A DNA stretch of 45,107 nt. It comes from a virus. Each line of letters starts with the position of its first letter. Within the stretch, counting starts at the first letter, position 1. The notes under the pieces were generated by a model, which was given only the letters and a program-made list of their open reading frames with translations, was not told the DNA's origin and ran no database searches. Shown here one piece after another: positions 9,062 through 17,200 of the stretch. The position numbers were made by a program, and so were the translations under genes. The DNA lies in the IMG/VR virus record IMGVR_UViG_3300045996_002890, positions 1 to 45,107 of that record. One strand, written 5' to 3'.

Positions 9062-9715
9062 GTGCCGTTCAACGTTCCCGCGCTCAATGTCATGCTGGAC
9101 GCGCTCGACGAGTCCGCCACCCAGATCACGCACGTCGGCGTCGGTAACCTGACCGACCCGGGGACCGGCACCAACTACGCCGGCACCGAGGCGACCGGTG
9201 GTAGCCCGGCGTACGCGCGGCAGGCGGTCACCTGGGGCGCGGCGGCGGCGGCGATCAAGCAGAACACCGGCGCCCTGACGATCGACCTCCCGGCCGGCTC
9301 GTACGGGTTCCTGCTCTACTTCAACGCCAGCACCGGCAACACCGGCAACTACCGCGGCTACTCGCCGATCAACGGCAGCACCGTGCGTGGCTTCGCCTCG
9401 GTGGATACGACGCTGACCAACGACCAGTTCCTGAGCCCGGGTCACGGCCTGGTCAACAACGACCGGGTGCAGCTGTTCAACGTGCTCGCCACGACGCTGG
9501 CGACCGGCCTGACTGAGGGCACGCTGTATCACGTGGTCAACGCGACCTCGGACAGCTTCAAGGTCAGCACGACCTCGGGCGGTGCGGCGGTCGACGTGAC
9601 CGGCCTCGGCGGCGGGGAGCTGTACTTCGAGAAGGTCATCCCCGAGGTGTTCGCCTCGCAGGGCCAGCTGACCATCGCGATCGGCGCGCTGACCCTCGAC
9701 GCCACCGGAATCTGA
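9062..9715 (+). CDS. Putative virion structural protein
   Basis: A 217-residue protein rich in Gly, Thr and Asn. It contains a segment of the type LSPGHGLVNNDRVQLFN, then TLYHVVNATSDSFKVSTTSG, a beta motif I recall from phage fibre and tail proteins. The frame is open further upstream, but GTG at 9062 has a GAAGGAGTCGCC ribosome site and follows the previous stop by 10 bases. With the preceding repeat protein it may form a head- or connector-attached fibre; this is inferred from position. Confidence 0.65.
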   Translation: MPFNVPALNVMLDALDESATQITHVGVGNLTDPGTGTNYAGTEATGGSPAYARQAVTWGAAAAAIKQNTGALTIDLPAGSYGFLLYFNASTGNTGNYRGYSPINGSTVRGFASVDTTLTNDQFLSPGHGLVNNDRVQLFNVLATTLATGLTEGTLYHVVNATSDSFKVSTTSGGAAVDVTGLGGGELYFEKVIPEVFASQGQLTIAIGALTLDATGI

Positions 9716-10119
9716 TGTCCCGCGAGAGCGTCCTCGCCCGCGGCCGGCTCGCCGCCGAGCTCGGCATGGTCGATGCCTGCACCATCCGCCGGGCGGACGC
9801 CGGCGGCACCGACCCGGACACCGGCTACCCGACCGGGCAAACCTGGACTGATCTGTACGCCGGTAAGTGCCGCGTCCAGCAGGCCCAGGCCCAGGCGCAG
9901 ACCGAGGACGTCGGCGAGGATCGCCTGCTGCTGCTGCGCCTGGAGGTGCAGCTGCCGGTCGTCGGCACCGAGGGCCTGCAGGTGGGCGACGAGATCACGA
10001 TGACCGCGGCCGCGCACGACGCCGATCTGGTCGGCCGCGTGTTCTTGGTCCACGACCTGGCGCACGCCACCGAGAAGACCAGCCGCCGGGTGCAGTGCCT
10101 GGAGAAGACGGGGTCCTGA
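9715..10119 (+). CDS. Head closure protein
   Basis: Probable head-closure (stopper) protein that seals the connector after packaging. 134 residues. Pattern seen: CTIRRADAGGTDPDTGYPTGQTW, then GKCRVQQAQAQ, a beta barrel-like middle and VFLVHDLAHATEKTSRRVQC at the end, matching a family common at this position in actinophages (recognised as DUF6093-like). Its ATG overlaps the preceding stop by one base (TGATG). Confidence 0.75.
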   Translation: MSRESVLARGRLAAELGMVDACTIRRADAGGTDPDTGYPTGQTWTDLYAGKCRVQQAQAQAQTEDVGEDRLLLLRLEVQLPVVGTEGLQVGDEITMTAAAHDADLVGRVFLVHDLAHATEKTSRRVQCLEKTGS

Positions 10120-10511
10120 TGGCGCAGTCGCTGAAGTTCGACACGTCCGAGGTCGAGGCGTACGCCGACCTGCTGGTCGACTCCGCCGGTGTCGCGCCGA
10201 AAGAAGCGCGCAAGGTCGTGGCCAAAGGCGCGCTGAATGTGAAGACCGATGCCCGTCGGCGCCGGTCCGGCTCGAAGCACTTCCCCCGGCTGCCTACCGC
10301 GATTACGTACGACTCGCACGAAACACCGGGCGGCGGCTGGGCCGAGGTTGGCCCGGACCACGCGAAGCCGCAGGGCGAGCTCGGCCACATCCCCGAGTAC
10401 GGCGCGCTGAAGACGGCGCCGGAGCCGTACATGCGCCCGGCCGCCGAGCGGGAGATGCCCCGGTTCGAGAAGGCCATGGAGGCCTTGGCGGTCAAGGGTC
10501 TCGACCGGTGA
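10119..10511 (+). CDS. HK97 gp10-like tail completion protein
   Basis: A 130-residue protein at the head-tail joining position. It shows the typical gp10 ending, GELGHIPEYGALKTAPEPYM followed by RPAAEREMPRFEKAM, and a basic segment near 40-50 (DARRRRSGSKHFPR). Family knowledge places such proteins at the tail completion interface. The start at 10119 overlaps the preceding stop (TGATG); the open frame upstream is the shadow of the head-closure gene. Confidence 0.85.
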   Translation: MAQSLKFDTSEVEAYADLLVDSAGVAPKEARKVVAKGALNVKTDARRRRSGSKHFPRLPTAITYDSHETPGGGWAEVGPDHAKPQGELGHIPEYGALKTAPEPYMRPAAEREMPRFEKAMEALAVKGLDR

Positions 10512-10963
10512 GTTGGCCGATCAACGACCTGGCTGACGCGTTCTTCACCCTGCTGCGCGCGGCCCCCGGATCGCCCGCCCTCGCCGTCTACGACGGCGAG
10601 GTCCCGGACAGCCCGGCGCCCGCCTTCGCGCTGGTCTACTTCTACATCGAAACGCCCGACGGGCTGATGGCCCCGGATGCCGTGCCGCTAACGCTCGACT
10701 CCGAGGTGATCGACGCGCGGGCGTACGTGCAGTGCGTCGGCAGCTCGGCGAAGACGACGACGGGCGAGGCGGCGAAGTCGGCCCGCGCGGTGGCCGGCCG
10801 GGTCCGGTCGCAGCTGCTCAACAAGACGCTGGTCGTGCCGGACCGCTCGTGCTTCCCGATCCGCTGGCTGGAGGGTACGTCACCGCAGCGCGACGAGGAC
10901 ATCCCTGGCTGGACGGTGTTCAACCAGCGCGACGTCTACGGCTGGCGCTCGGTGCCGGCCTAA
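10508..10963 (+). CDS. Tail terminator protein
   Basis: Probable tail terminator, which caps the tail tube and joins it to the head. 151 residues with an N-terminal helix (INDLADAFFTLLRAAPG), a beta sheet region and the SAKTTTGEAAKSARAVAGRVRSQLL helix. It sits between gp10-like and major tail genes, the canonical place. The GTG start overlaps the preceding TGA. Its stop codon overlaps that of a reverse-strand gene. Confidence 0.8.
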   Translation: MSWPINDLADAFFTLLRAAPGSPALAVYDGEVPDSPAPAFALVYFYIETPDGLMAPDAVPLTLDSEVIDARAYVQCVGSSAKTTTGEAAKSARAVAGRVRSQLLNKTLVVPDRSCFPIRWLEGTSPQRDEDIPGWTVFNQRDVYGWRSVPA

Positions 10964-11178
10964 CTGCGCGGCTTGAAGAAGACGGTCGCGACGACGAACG
11001 CGATGAGGGCGACGGCGATGGTGCCGAACAGGCTGCCCGTCGTCACGAACGCGAGCAGCCCGAGGGCGACCGCCAACATCACGCGATTCCCGGTGTAGCT
11101 CAGCGACCAGCGCGATACCGACTTCGTCTGCATGCCGATCACCGTACGGCCTGCATGCCCTTGATCACTGTCAGCCAT
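10960..11178 (-). CDS. Small two-helix membrane protein, reverse strand
   Basis: A 72-residue protein transcribed against the tail genes. After a polar N-terminus it has two hydrophobic segments, VMLAVALGLLAFVTTG (about 33-49) and FGTIAVALIAFVVATVFF (51-68), ending FKPRS. The ATG at 11178 has an AGGGAGT ribosome site nine bases upstream. Longer upstream frames on this strand are shadows of tail genes and are not supported. The stop overlaps the tail-terminator stop. Membrane location and isolated orientation suggest a cargo gene, perhaps affecting the host membrane; function is unknown. Confidence 0.7.
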   Translation of the reverse strand: MADSDQGHAGRTVIGMQTKSVSRWSLSYTGNRVMLAVALGLLAFVTTGSLFGTIAVALIAFVVATVFFKPRS

Positions 11179-11223
11179 TTGGCGTAACTCCCTGTCCGAA
11201 TTCGCAGAAGGAGGTGCGCCGGG

Positions 11224-11556
11224 ATGGCGCTCCGCACCCCGCAGTCGGTCGTCACGACCGGCACGACTCCCTCGGCCTACACGCCGGCCGCGTCCGACAC
11301 GATTCCCGCTTCGACCGCCGGGCCGAACGGCTGGTTCCTGCGGGTGATCACCACGGGCACTGCGACCAACGTCGCGACCCTCGACCCCGGGTTCAGCGCG
11401 ATCAGCAACCCCGGCACGGTCACGCCCGTCGCGGCACCGGCTACCGGCGTCCGCATGATCCTCATCCCCCGCCAGGCCGCTGACGCGTCCGGCGTCGTGA
11501 CCGTCACCTTCTCCGGCGCGCTGACCGGCGTGACCTGCGAGCTGTACACCGCTTAG
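11224..11556 (+). CDS. Small beta-rich structural protein
   Basis: A 110-residue protein dominated by Thr, Ala, Val and Gly with no charged clusters, ending GALTGVTCELYTA. It has one of the strongest ribosome sites in the window, AAGGAGGTGCGCCGGG, suggesting high production as for a virion component. It lies between tail terminator and major tail genes. No family was recognised with certainty. Confidence 0.65.
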   Translation: MALRTPQSVVTTGTTPSAYTPAASDTIPASTAGPNGWFLRVITTGTATNVATLDPGFSAISNPGTVTPVAAPATGVRMILIPRQAADASGVVTVTFSGALTGVTCELYTA

Positions 11557-11565
11557 GAGATCGCC

Positions 11566-11904
11566 GTGCCCAAGAGCAACTACTGGATCGCTGACACCGA
11601 GGGCGTCTACGCCCTGGTTGAGGGTGCCGATCAGCGCGATGAGTGGACCAAGGTCCGCGGCTGGAGCGAGGCCGCCGAGCCTGGCCCGACCGACCAGGTC
11701 CACGTCGTCAACGAGAACCCGGAGATCCTGCCGGGCCGCCTGCCGTACGCCGCGGTGGAACTCCACTCGGGCCTCGGCTGGAAGGCCGGTCCGCCGCCGG
11801 CACCGTACGACGCCACCAAGGATCCCGTCCTCGTCGACCAGCCGGTCGCCGAGCCGGCCAAGCCGACCACCCAGACCAAGGCGGACTCCGCCCCAACGAA
11901 GTGA
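11566..11904 (+). CDS. Hypothetical tail-region protein
   Basis: A 112-residue protein starting PKSNYWIADTEGVYALVEGA, then a conserved-looking WTKVRGW and DQVHVVNENPEILPGRLPY, and a disordered Pro/Lys/Thr tail. Proteins of this build are recurrent upstream of the major tail gene in actinophages, though their role is not known to me. GTG start with TAGGAGATCGCC as ribosome site. Confidence 0.7.
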   Translation: MPKSNYWIADTEGVYALVEGADQRDEWTKVRGWSEAAEPGPTDQVHVVNENPEILPGRLPYAAVELHSGLGWKAGPPPAPYDATKDPVLVDQPVAEPAKPTTQTKADSAPTK

Positions 11905-11968
11905 CGTAAAGGCCCGGCGGGTGCGCGAACACCCCCGGGCTATGGCCATTCCTTGCTGGAGGAACGAC

Positions 11969-12418
11969 ATGGAGACCTTAACCCGAACCGGCCCTGTCCG
12001 GCCGACCGTAGCGGACCGCTTCTTTACGCACGTGGCCGTGGCGGCCGAGTGGGACGACTGCTGGCTGTGGACCTCCACGGTCAGCGATGGATACGGCCGT
12101 TTCAGGCTCCTCGGTAGAGACGTAACAGCGCATCGCTGGTCCTTCGAGTTCTTCCGTTCCGAGGTGCCTGAAGGGCTCGCACTCGACCACCTCTGCCGTA
12201 ACAGGGCCTGCGTCAATCCCTGGCATCTGGAGCCGGTGACCTGGCGAGAGAACGTCCTGCGTGGCGACGGAATCGCAGCACGCAACTCACGGAAGACCCA
12301 CTGCAAGCAGGGTCACGAATTCACCGATGCAAACACCTACCACCGGCCCGATCGACCCAGGTGTCGTCAGTGCCGGACCTGCCACAAGGCGGCGGTTCGT
12401 CGCAGTTCATCGAGATGA
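11969..12418 (+). CDS. HNH endonuclease inserted among tail genes
   Basis: A 149-residue HNH nuclease. The core is LALDHLCRNRACVNPWHLEPV (given here in parts: DHLC, RNRACVNPWHL) followed by TWRENVLRG, then a second Cys cluster (HCKQGHEFT, CRQCRTCHK) that would bind zinc. This is the free-standing homing-type HNH seen in many phages, not the packaging HNH. It interrupts the usual path to the major tail gene. ATG at 11969 has a CTGGAGGAACGAC ribosome site. Confidence 0.85.
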   Translation: METLTRTGPVRPTVADRFFTHVAVAAEWDDCWLWTSTVSDGYGRFRLLGRDVTAHRWSFEFFRSEVPEGLALDHLCRNRACVNPWHLEPVTWRENVLRGDGIAARNSRKTHCKQGHEFTDANTYHRPDRPRCRQCRTCHKAAVRRSSSR

Positions 12419-12495
12419 AAATGCCGGGACTCTGCCCGGCCTGAACTAGGAGGCTGGTCCAGATTCCGGACATCACAGCGGATGGAAAAACGAGG

Positions 12496-12942
12496 GTGAG
12501 CTGGGTGACCAGCATCGCCAACATCAACGCCCCGACGACGACCGAGCTGAACGCGGGCATCCAACTGCAGGCGACGCTCACCGCCGACGGCCTGACCGGT
12601 CTCCAGCCGGACACCGCCGACGTCGACACCAGCTCGCTCGCATCGACCTTCAACACGATGGTCAACGGCCGGTCGTCGTTCTCGAACACGCGGCTGCGAC
12701 TGAAGAAGCAGTCGGGCACGGACACGATCTTCACCACGCTGGTGCGCGACACCGCGGGCTATCTGGTGATTCGCCGGTCGATCGCCGAGTCCACGGCGTA
12801 CGCGTCGGCGCAGGGGCTGGAGGTCTACCCGGCGCTGTGTGGCGAGGTCGCCCGCATGGACCCGGAGCCCAACTCGGTCGAGCGGTACGAGATCCCGATC
12901 AAGATCACCGCGTCGCCCGCACTGCGCGCCGCCGTCGCGTAA
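12496..12942 (+). CDS. Major tail protein
   Basis: Tail-tube subunit, 148 residues. The pattern ANINAPTTTELNAGIQLQATL then DGLTG, the FSNTRLRLKKQSGTDTIFTTL region and YEIPIKITASPALRA at the end match short tail-tube proteins of actinophages. GTG at 12496 is taken as start, but a GTG at 12505 has better spacing from CGAGG and would remove three residues. A strong terminator follows directly, as expected for a highly expressed structural gene. Confidence 0.85.
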   Translation: MSWVTSIANINAPTTTELNAGIQLQATLTADGLTGLQPDTADVDTSSLASTFNTMVNGRSSFSNTRLRLKKQSGTDTIFTTLVRDTAGYLVIRRSIAESTAYASAQGLEVYPALCGEVARMDPEPNSVERYEIPIKITASPALRAAVA

Positions 12943-12962
12943 CCCAGCACCGACTCACTCTG

Positions 12963-12990
12963 CCGCCGCCGGACACCGGGGCGGTTTTTT
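12963..12990 (+). terminator. Rho-independent terminator after major tail gene
   Basis: Stem CCGCC (12963-12967) with GGCGG (12980-12984), an inner CCGG/CCGG stem around ACA with one bulged G, then six T (12985-12990). It lies 20 bases after the major tail stop and would limit read-through into the chaperone and tape-measure genes. Confidence 0.9.
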
Positions 12991-13057
12991 CGTGCCCGGC
13001 CGCGGACCCCGAACCCGTGGCCGGGCGCTCAGTTCGGGACGTTCGGGTAGGAGAACG

Positions 13058-13267
13058 ATGGCAACACGAGAAGTGGCCGTGCGTCTGGTGGCCGAGAACG
13101 CCGAGGCCTACGCCGCAAAGCTGGCCGCCACCAAGGCTGTGCTCGCCGACCGCGAGCGCGAGCTGCTGGAGCTGAAGGGTCCATGCTCCGGCGCCCAGGG
13201 CCAAGCCTGCCGCCTGCACTACGCCCACAGCGGCCCCTGCGACGCCAGGGCGGAGCGTGACGCATGA
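13058..13267 (+). CDS. Small protein with tape-measure-like N-terminus
   Basis: A 69-residue protein beginning MATREVAVRLVAENAEAYAA. Its first 12 residues follow the same pattern as the tape measure start 1.1 kb downstream (MALRTVGVRLTA). The rest is a short charged helix (LADRERELLELKGPC) and a Cys/His tail, CSGAQGQACRLHYAHSGPC, that could bind zinc. TAGGAGAACG ribosome site; ATGA overlap with the chaperone gene. Function unknown. Confidence 0.7.
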   Translation: MATREVAVRLVAENAEAYAAKLAATKAVLADRERELLELKGPCSGAQGQACRLHYAHSGPCDARAERDA

Positions 13268-13821
13268 GTGGCAAGGGCACCATGAAGAACTTCAAGACGA
13301 TGCTGGCCGAGGCCAAGCTGCCCGAGCGCACCGTCGAGATCTGCCTGCGCGGTGACCTGGTCGCCGAGCACGAGGACGCCGAGCGCGAGCTGGAGCAGGC
13401 CGAGCGCAAGCAGGCCGACAGCCTTGCAGGCGGCGGCACCGGCGAGATCGTCGAGCGCATCGAGGCTCTCGAAGCCCAGATGCGCGAGCACGTCGCCGTG
13501 TTCACCGTGCGCGCCCTGCCCCGCCCGGCCTGGCGGGCGTTGCTCGCTGACCACCCGCCGCGGCGCGACGACCAGAACGAGATCGTCGAGGAAGACCGCG
13601 GCCTGGAGATCGACGTCTCCACGTTCTACGACGACCTGATCCGCCGCTCCGTCGTCGACCCCGAGATGGACGCGGACGACTGGGCAACACTCGCCGACGT
13701 CCTCACCGACCGGCAGTTCGGCGACCTGGCCGGAGCGGCCTGGCTGCTGAACCGCGGCGAGGTGGACGTCCCTTTCTCGCGCGCCGCTTCGAGAGCGAAG
13801 CGGGCTACCGCCGCCGAGTAG
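13264..13821 (+). CDS. Tail assembly chaperone, short form
   Basis: A 185-residue acidic protein (N-terminus MSGKGTMKNFKTMLAEAKLPER) expected to keep the tape measure soluble during tail assembly, like lambda gpG. It has charged helices and a C-terminal half with DLIRRSVVDPEMDADDWATL. A slippery heptamer near its end lets some ribosomes shift into the downstream frame. It starts at an ATGA overlap with the small gene before it and precedes the tape measure, the standard order. Confidence 0.85.
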   Translation: MSGKGTMKNFKTMLAEAKLPERTVEICLRGDLVAEHEDAERELEQAERKQADSLAGGGTGEIVERIEALEAQMREHVAVFTVRALPRPAWRALLADHPPRRDDQNEIVEEDRGLEIDVSTFYDDLIRRSVVDPEMDADDWATLADVLTDRQFGDLAGAAWLLNRGEVDVPFSRAASRAKRATAAE

Positions 13822-14198
13822 AAGTCGCTGAGCGGCTCGGCATCGCGCCGAGCCAGCTCGACGGCCGCGAGCCGGTCGAGGTGACCGAGCACGAGTACGA
13901 CGACGACGGCCGACTCGTCCGCTCGGTGACGGTCCGGGAGCCGCGCTTCACCGAGCTGGACCGTGGCGAGCTGCTCGCCCTGGCGCTCTACCGCGACGGC
14001 TTGTGCCCAAGGTGCGCCCGGCCGATCGACCTGTGCACCTCCGACGAGGCCAAGCCCGGAGCGACGCAGTTTGAGGTGACCTGGCAGACCTGCCGGGCCA
14101 CCCGCGACCTCCTCGAACAGCAGCGCGCTACGTACGGCGATAAGGAACACCCCAACCGCCCGGCCCACCTCTGGGGCACCAAGATCCGGAAGAGGTGA
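13264..14198 (+). CDS. Tail assembly chaperone, -1 frameshift long form
   Basis: Predicted fusion made by a -1 shift at CCCTTTC (13770-13776): zero-frame codons CCT TTC re-pair as CCC TTT and reading continues from 13776 in the -1 frame to 14198, giving about 311 residues. After the shift the protein reads LARRFESEAGYRRRVEVAER, then HEYDDDGRLVRSVTVREP and a Cys-rich segment LCPRCARPIDLC that may bind zinc. The downstream frame lacks its own ribosome site, supporting the fusion. This is the gpG-gpGT arrangement known from lambda and many siphophages. Confidence 0.85.
13770..13776 (+). promoter_or_regulatory. Slippery heptamer CCCTTTC
   Basis: Matches X-XXY-YYZ with X=C, Y=T, Z=C in the right register of the chaperone gene. 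It is followed about 45 bases later by the zero-frame stop at 13819-13821. The -1 frame remains open through 14198. Confidence 0.85.
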
Positions 14199-14202
14199 CC
14201 AG

Positions 14203-17200
14203 GTGGCGCTGCGCACCGTAGGCGTCCGGCTCACCGCCGACGTCTCCTCATACATGGCCAACATGCGCCGGGCTGGTGGCTCGACGCGGGACTTCGTCGG
14301 CGAGATGGACAAGGCCGCCAAGGCCGGCCGCCTCGACTCGGTTGCCGACGGGGTCGGCGCGGTCGGCCTCGGCCTGGTCGGCATGGCTGGCTACGCGGTC
14401 AACGCTGCGCTGAAGTTCGACAAGTCGATGTCCGCGGTCAAGGCCGCCACGCACGGCTCGGCCGCCGAGATGGACCAGCTGCGGAAGGCGGCGCTTCAGG
14501 CCGGCCAGGACACCCAGTACTCGGCCACCGGCGCCGCTGATGCGATCACCGAGCTGTCCAAGGCTGGTGTCGCCACGGCGGACATCCTCAACGGTGGCCT
14601 CAACGGCGCGCTGTCGCTGGCTGCCGCCGGGCAGCTCGAGGTGGGTGAGGCCGCTGAGATCGCGGCCAGCGCCATGACGCAGTTCAAGCTCAAGGGCAAG
14701 GACATCCCGCACGTCGCCGACCTGCTCGCGGCTGCCGCCGGCAAGGCTCAGGGCACGGTCCACGACATGGGGGCGGCCCTCAATCAGGCTGGCCTGATCG
14801 CCGCCCAGACCGGGCTCTCCATCGAGGAGACGACCGGCGGTCTGGCGGCTTTTGCCAGCGCGGGCCTGATGGGCTCCGACGCGGGCACGAGCTTCAAGCA
14901 GATGCTGCTCATGCTCCAGGCGCCTTCCGAAAAGTCGAAGAACTTGATGGAAGAGCTGGGCATCAGTCTCTACGACTCGTCGGGCCAGTTCGTCGGTCTG
15001 ACGGCGTTCGCCGGGCAGCTGCAGACCGCACTGAAGGACCTCACCCCCGAGGCCCGGGCCGCGGCCATGGCGCAGATCTTCGGCGCCGACGCCACGCGCG
15101 CGGCCAGCATCATGTACGAGCAGGGCTCGTCGGGCGTCCAGCAGTGGATCGACAAGGTCAACGACGCGGGCTACGCGCAGGAGACCGCAGCCCTGCTGAC
15201 CGACAACCTGGCCGGCGACATCGAGCGGCTCAAGGGCAGCATCGAGACGATGGCCATCCAGGCCGGCTCGGCCTCGAACGGTGGCCTGCGCCAGCTGGTG
15301 CAGGTGCTCGAAGGCATCGTCGACGGGATCGCCTCGCTGCCCTCGTTCGTGACCAGCTCGGCCACCATCCTGGCCGGCGTCGGCGGCGCCGCGGCACTGC
15401 TGGCCGCAGGCTGGGTTAAGTCGCGCCGCGGCATGGCCGAGTTCCGGTCCGAGCTGGAGTCGACCGGCCCGAGCGGCGAGCGCGCCGCCCGCGGCCTGGA
15501 GAAGGTGACGTCGGCGGCCACCAAGGCGGGGCTGGTGTTCGCCGGGTTGCAGGCCGCGGGCGCGATCGTCAAGCAGTTCCAGGACGATCTGAAGCCGCAG
15601 GTCGAGGCGATGGCGACCGGCCTAGAGAAGTATGCGTCCGGCGGCAAGCTCGCCGGTGAGGCCTCGCGCGTGCTCGGCGACGACCTGAAGGACCTGAAGG
15701 TCGGCTTCGACTTCTTGGCCGACTCCGACAACGGCCGCCGCAAGGCCGTCAAGAACATCCAGGACGGCCTTGAAGGGCTGGTTCCCGGACTCGAAGGCAC
15801 GAACACCTCGCTGACCAAGACCCGCGAGCGCATCACCTCAATGGACGCCGCCCTGGCGCAGATGGCGCAGTCCGGCAACGCGACCGCCGCGAACCAGGTG
15901 TTCCAGAAGCTGGCCGCCGAGCTGGCCACCGGCGGCGTGTCGATGGAGGAGTTCCGCAAGCAGTTCCCGCAGTACGCGGCCGCGCTCGAGGTGGCCGGCA
16001 AGGCGACCGGCGACGCCGCGGCCAAGACCGACGGGCTCGGCAAGTCGCTCGAAGGTGCGGCCGACAAGCAGGAGGAGTTCAAGACCGCCACCGACGCGGC
16101 CGCCGCCGCAGCCGACGGCCAGCGCGAAGCGCTCTCCCAGCTGGCCGACATGATGAAGGCCGAGACGAACCCGGTCTTCGGGCTGATCAACGCGCAGGAG
16201 AAGCTGGCCGAGGCCCAGACCAACGCGTCGAAGGCGACCAAGGAGCACGGCAAGAACAGCAAGGAGGCCAAGGCCGCCAACCGCGACCTGGCCGTGGCCG
16301 CCATCGACCTGCAGGCCGCCGTCGGTGCGCTCGGCAACAGCTTCAACGGCAAGATGACGCCGGCGCTGCGCGACACGCTGAAGGCCGCGGGCCTGACCGA
16401 CGCGAAGATCAAGAACCTCGAAGGCCAGTTCAAGTCGGCGAAGAAGGCCGCTGACGCCTACGACGGGAAGTACGAGGCGAAGTCGTCGGCACCTGGGGCG
16501 AAGCAGGCCAAGGTCGATCTCGACAAGGCGTACACCGCGGCCAACGGCTTTGCCGGCCCGTACGCAGCGAAGGCCTCGGCACCAGGTGCGAAGCAGGCCG
16601 AGGCCCAGCTGAAGGCCGCCTGGGACAAGGCCAAGGGCTTCGACGGCAACTGGACCGCGAACCTGAAGCTTCAGGGCTACGCGGAGGTCAAGAAGCGGCT
16701 GCTCGACGTGATGTCGGCGCAGTACAAGCTGTCGCACCCGAAGGCCAGCGCCAACGACGTCGCCGAGGACCGCCGCGAGAAGGCGCGCTTCATGCACACC
16801 GGCGGCCCGGTCACCGGCCCCGGCACGGCCACCTCCGACTCGATCGCGGCGTACCTGTCGAACGGCGAGCACGTGATGACCGCGGCCGAGGTGGCCGCGC
16901 TCGGCGGCCAGGGTGCCGTGATGGCGATGCGCCGGGCGATCCGCTCGGGCAAGCGGATGCAGTTCAGCGACGAGACGCCCGGCTTCGCCCGCGGCGGTCC
17001 GGTGATGCCGTTCCCGGCCGACGTCTCGCACACCAAGGTCCTGTCGATGCAGGAAGCTCTCGCCCTGATCGTCCCGCAGTTCAGCAAGGACTGGCCGTCC
17101 TCCCCGTCGGCCCAGCGCGGCGACTCTGGCGTCTGGCGCGACGTCGTGAAGCTGATCAAGTCCGGGCCGAAGATGGGCTCGTTCGGCAACGCGTACCGCG

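Noticed and set aside
10960-12306. 448-residue reverse frame including the small membrane gene
   Set aside because: Only the last 72 codons have a ribosome site and sensible composition; the rest is antisense to tail and HNH genes.
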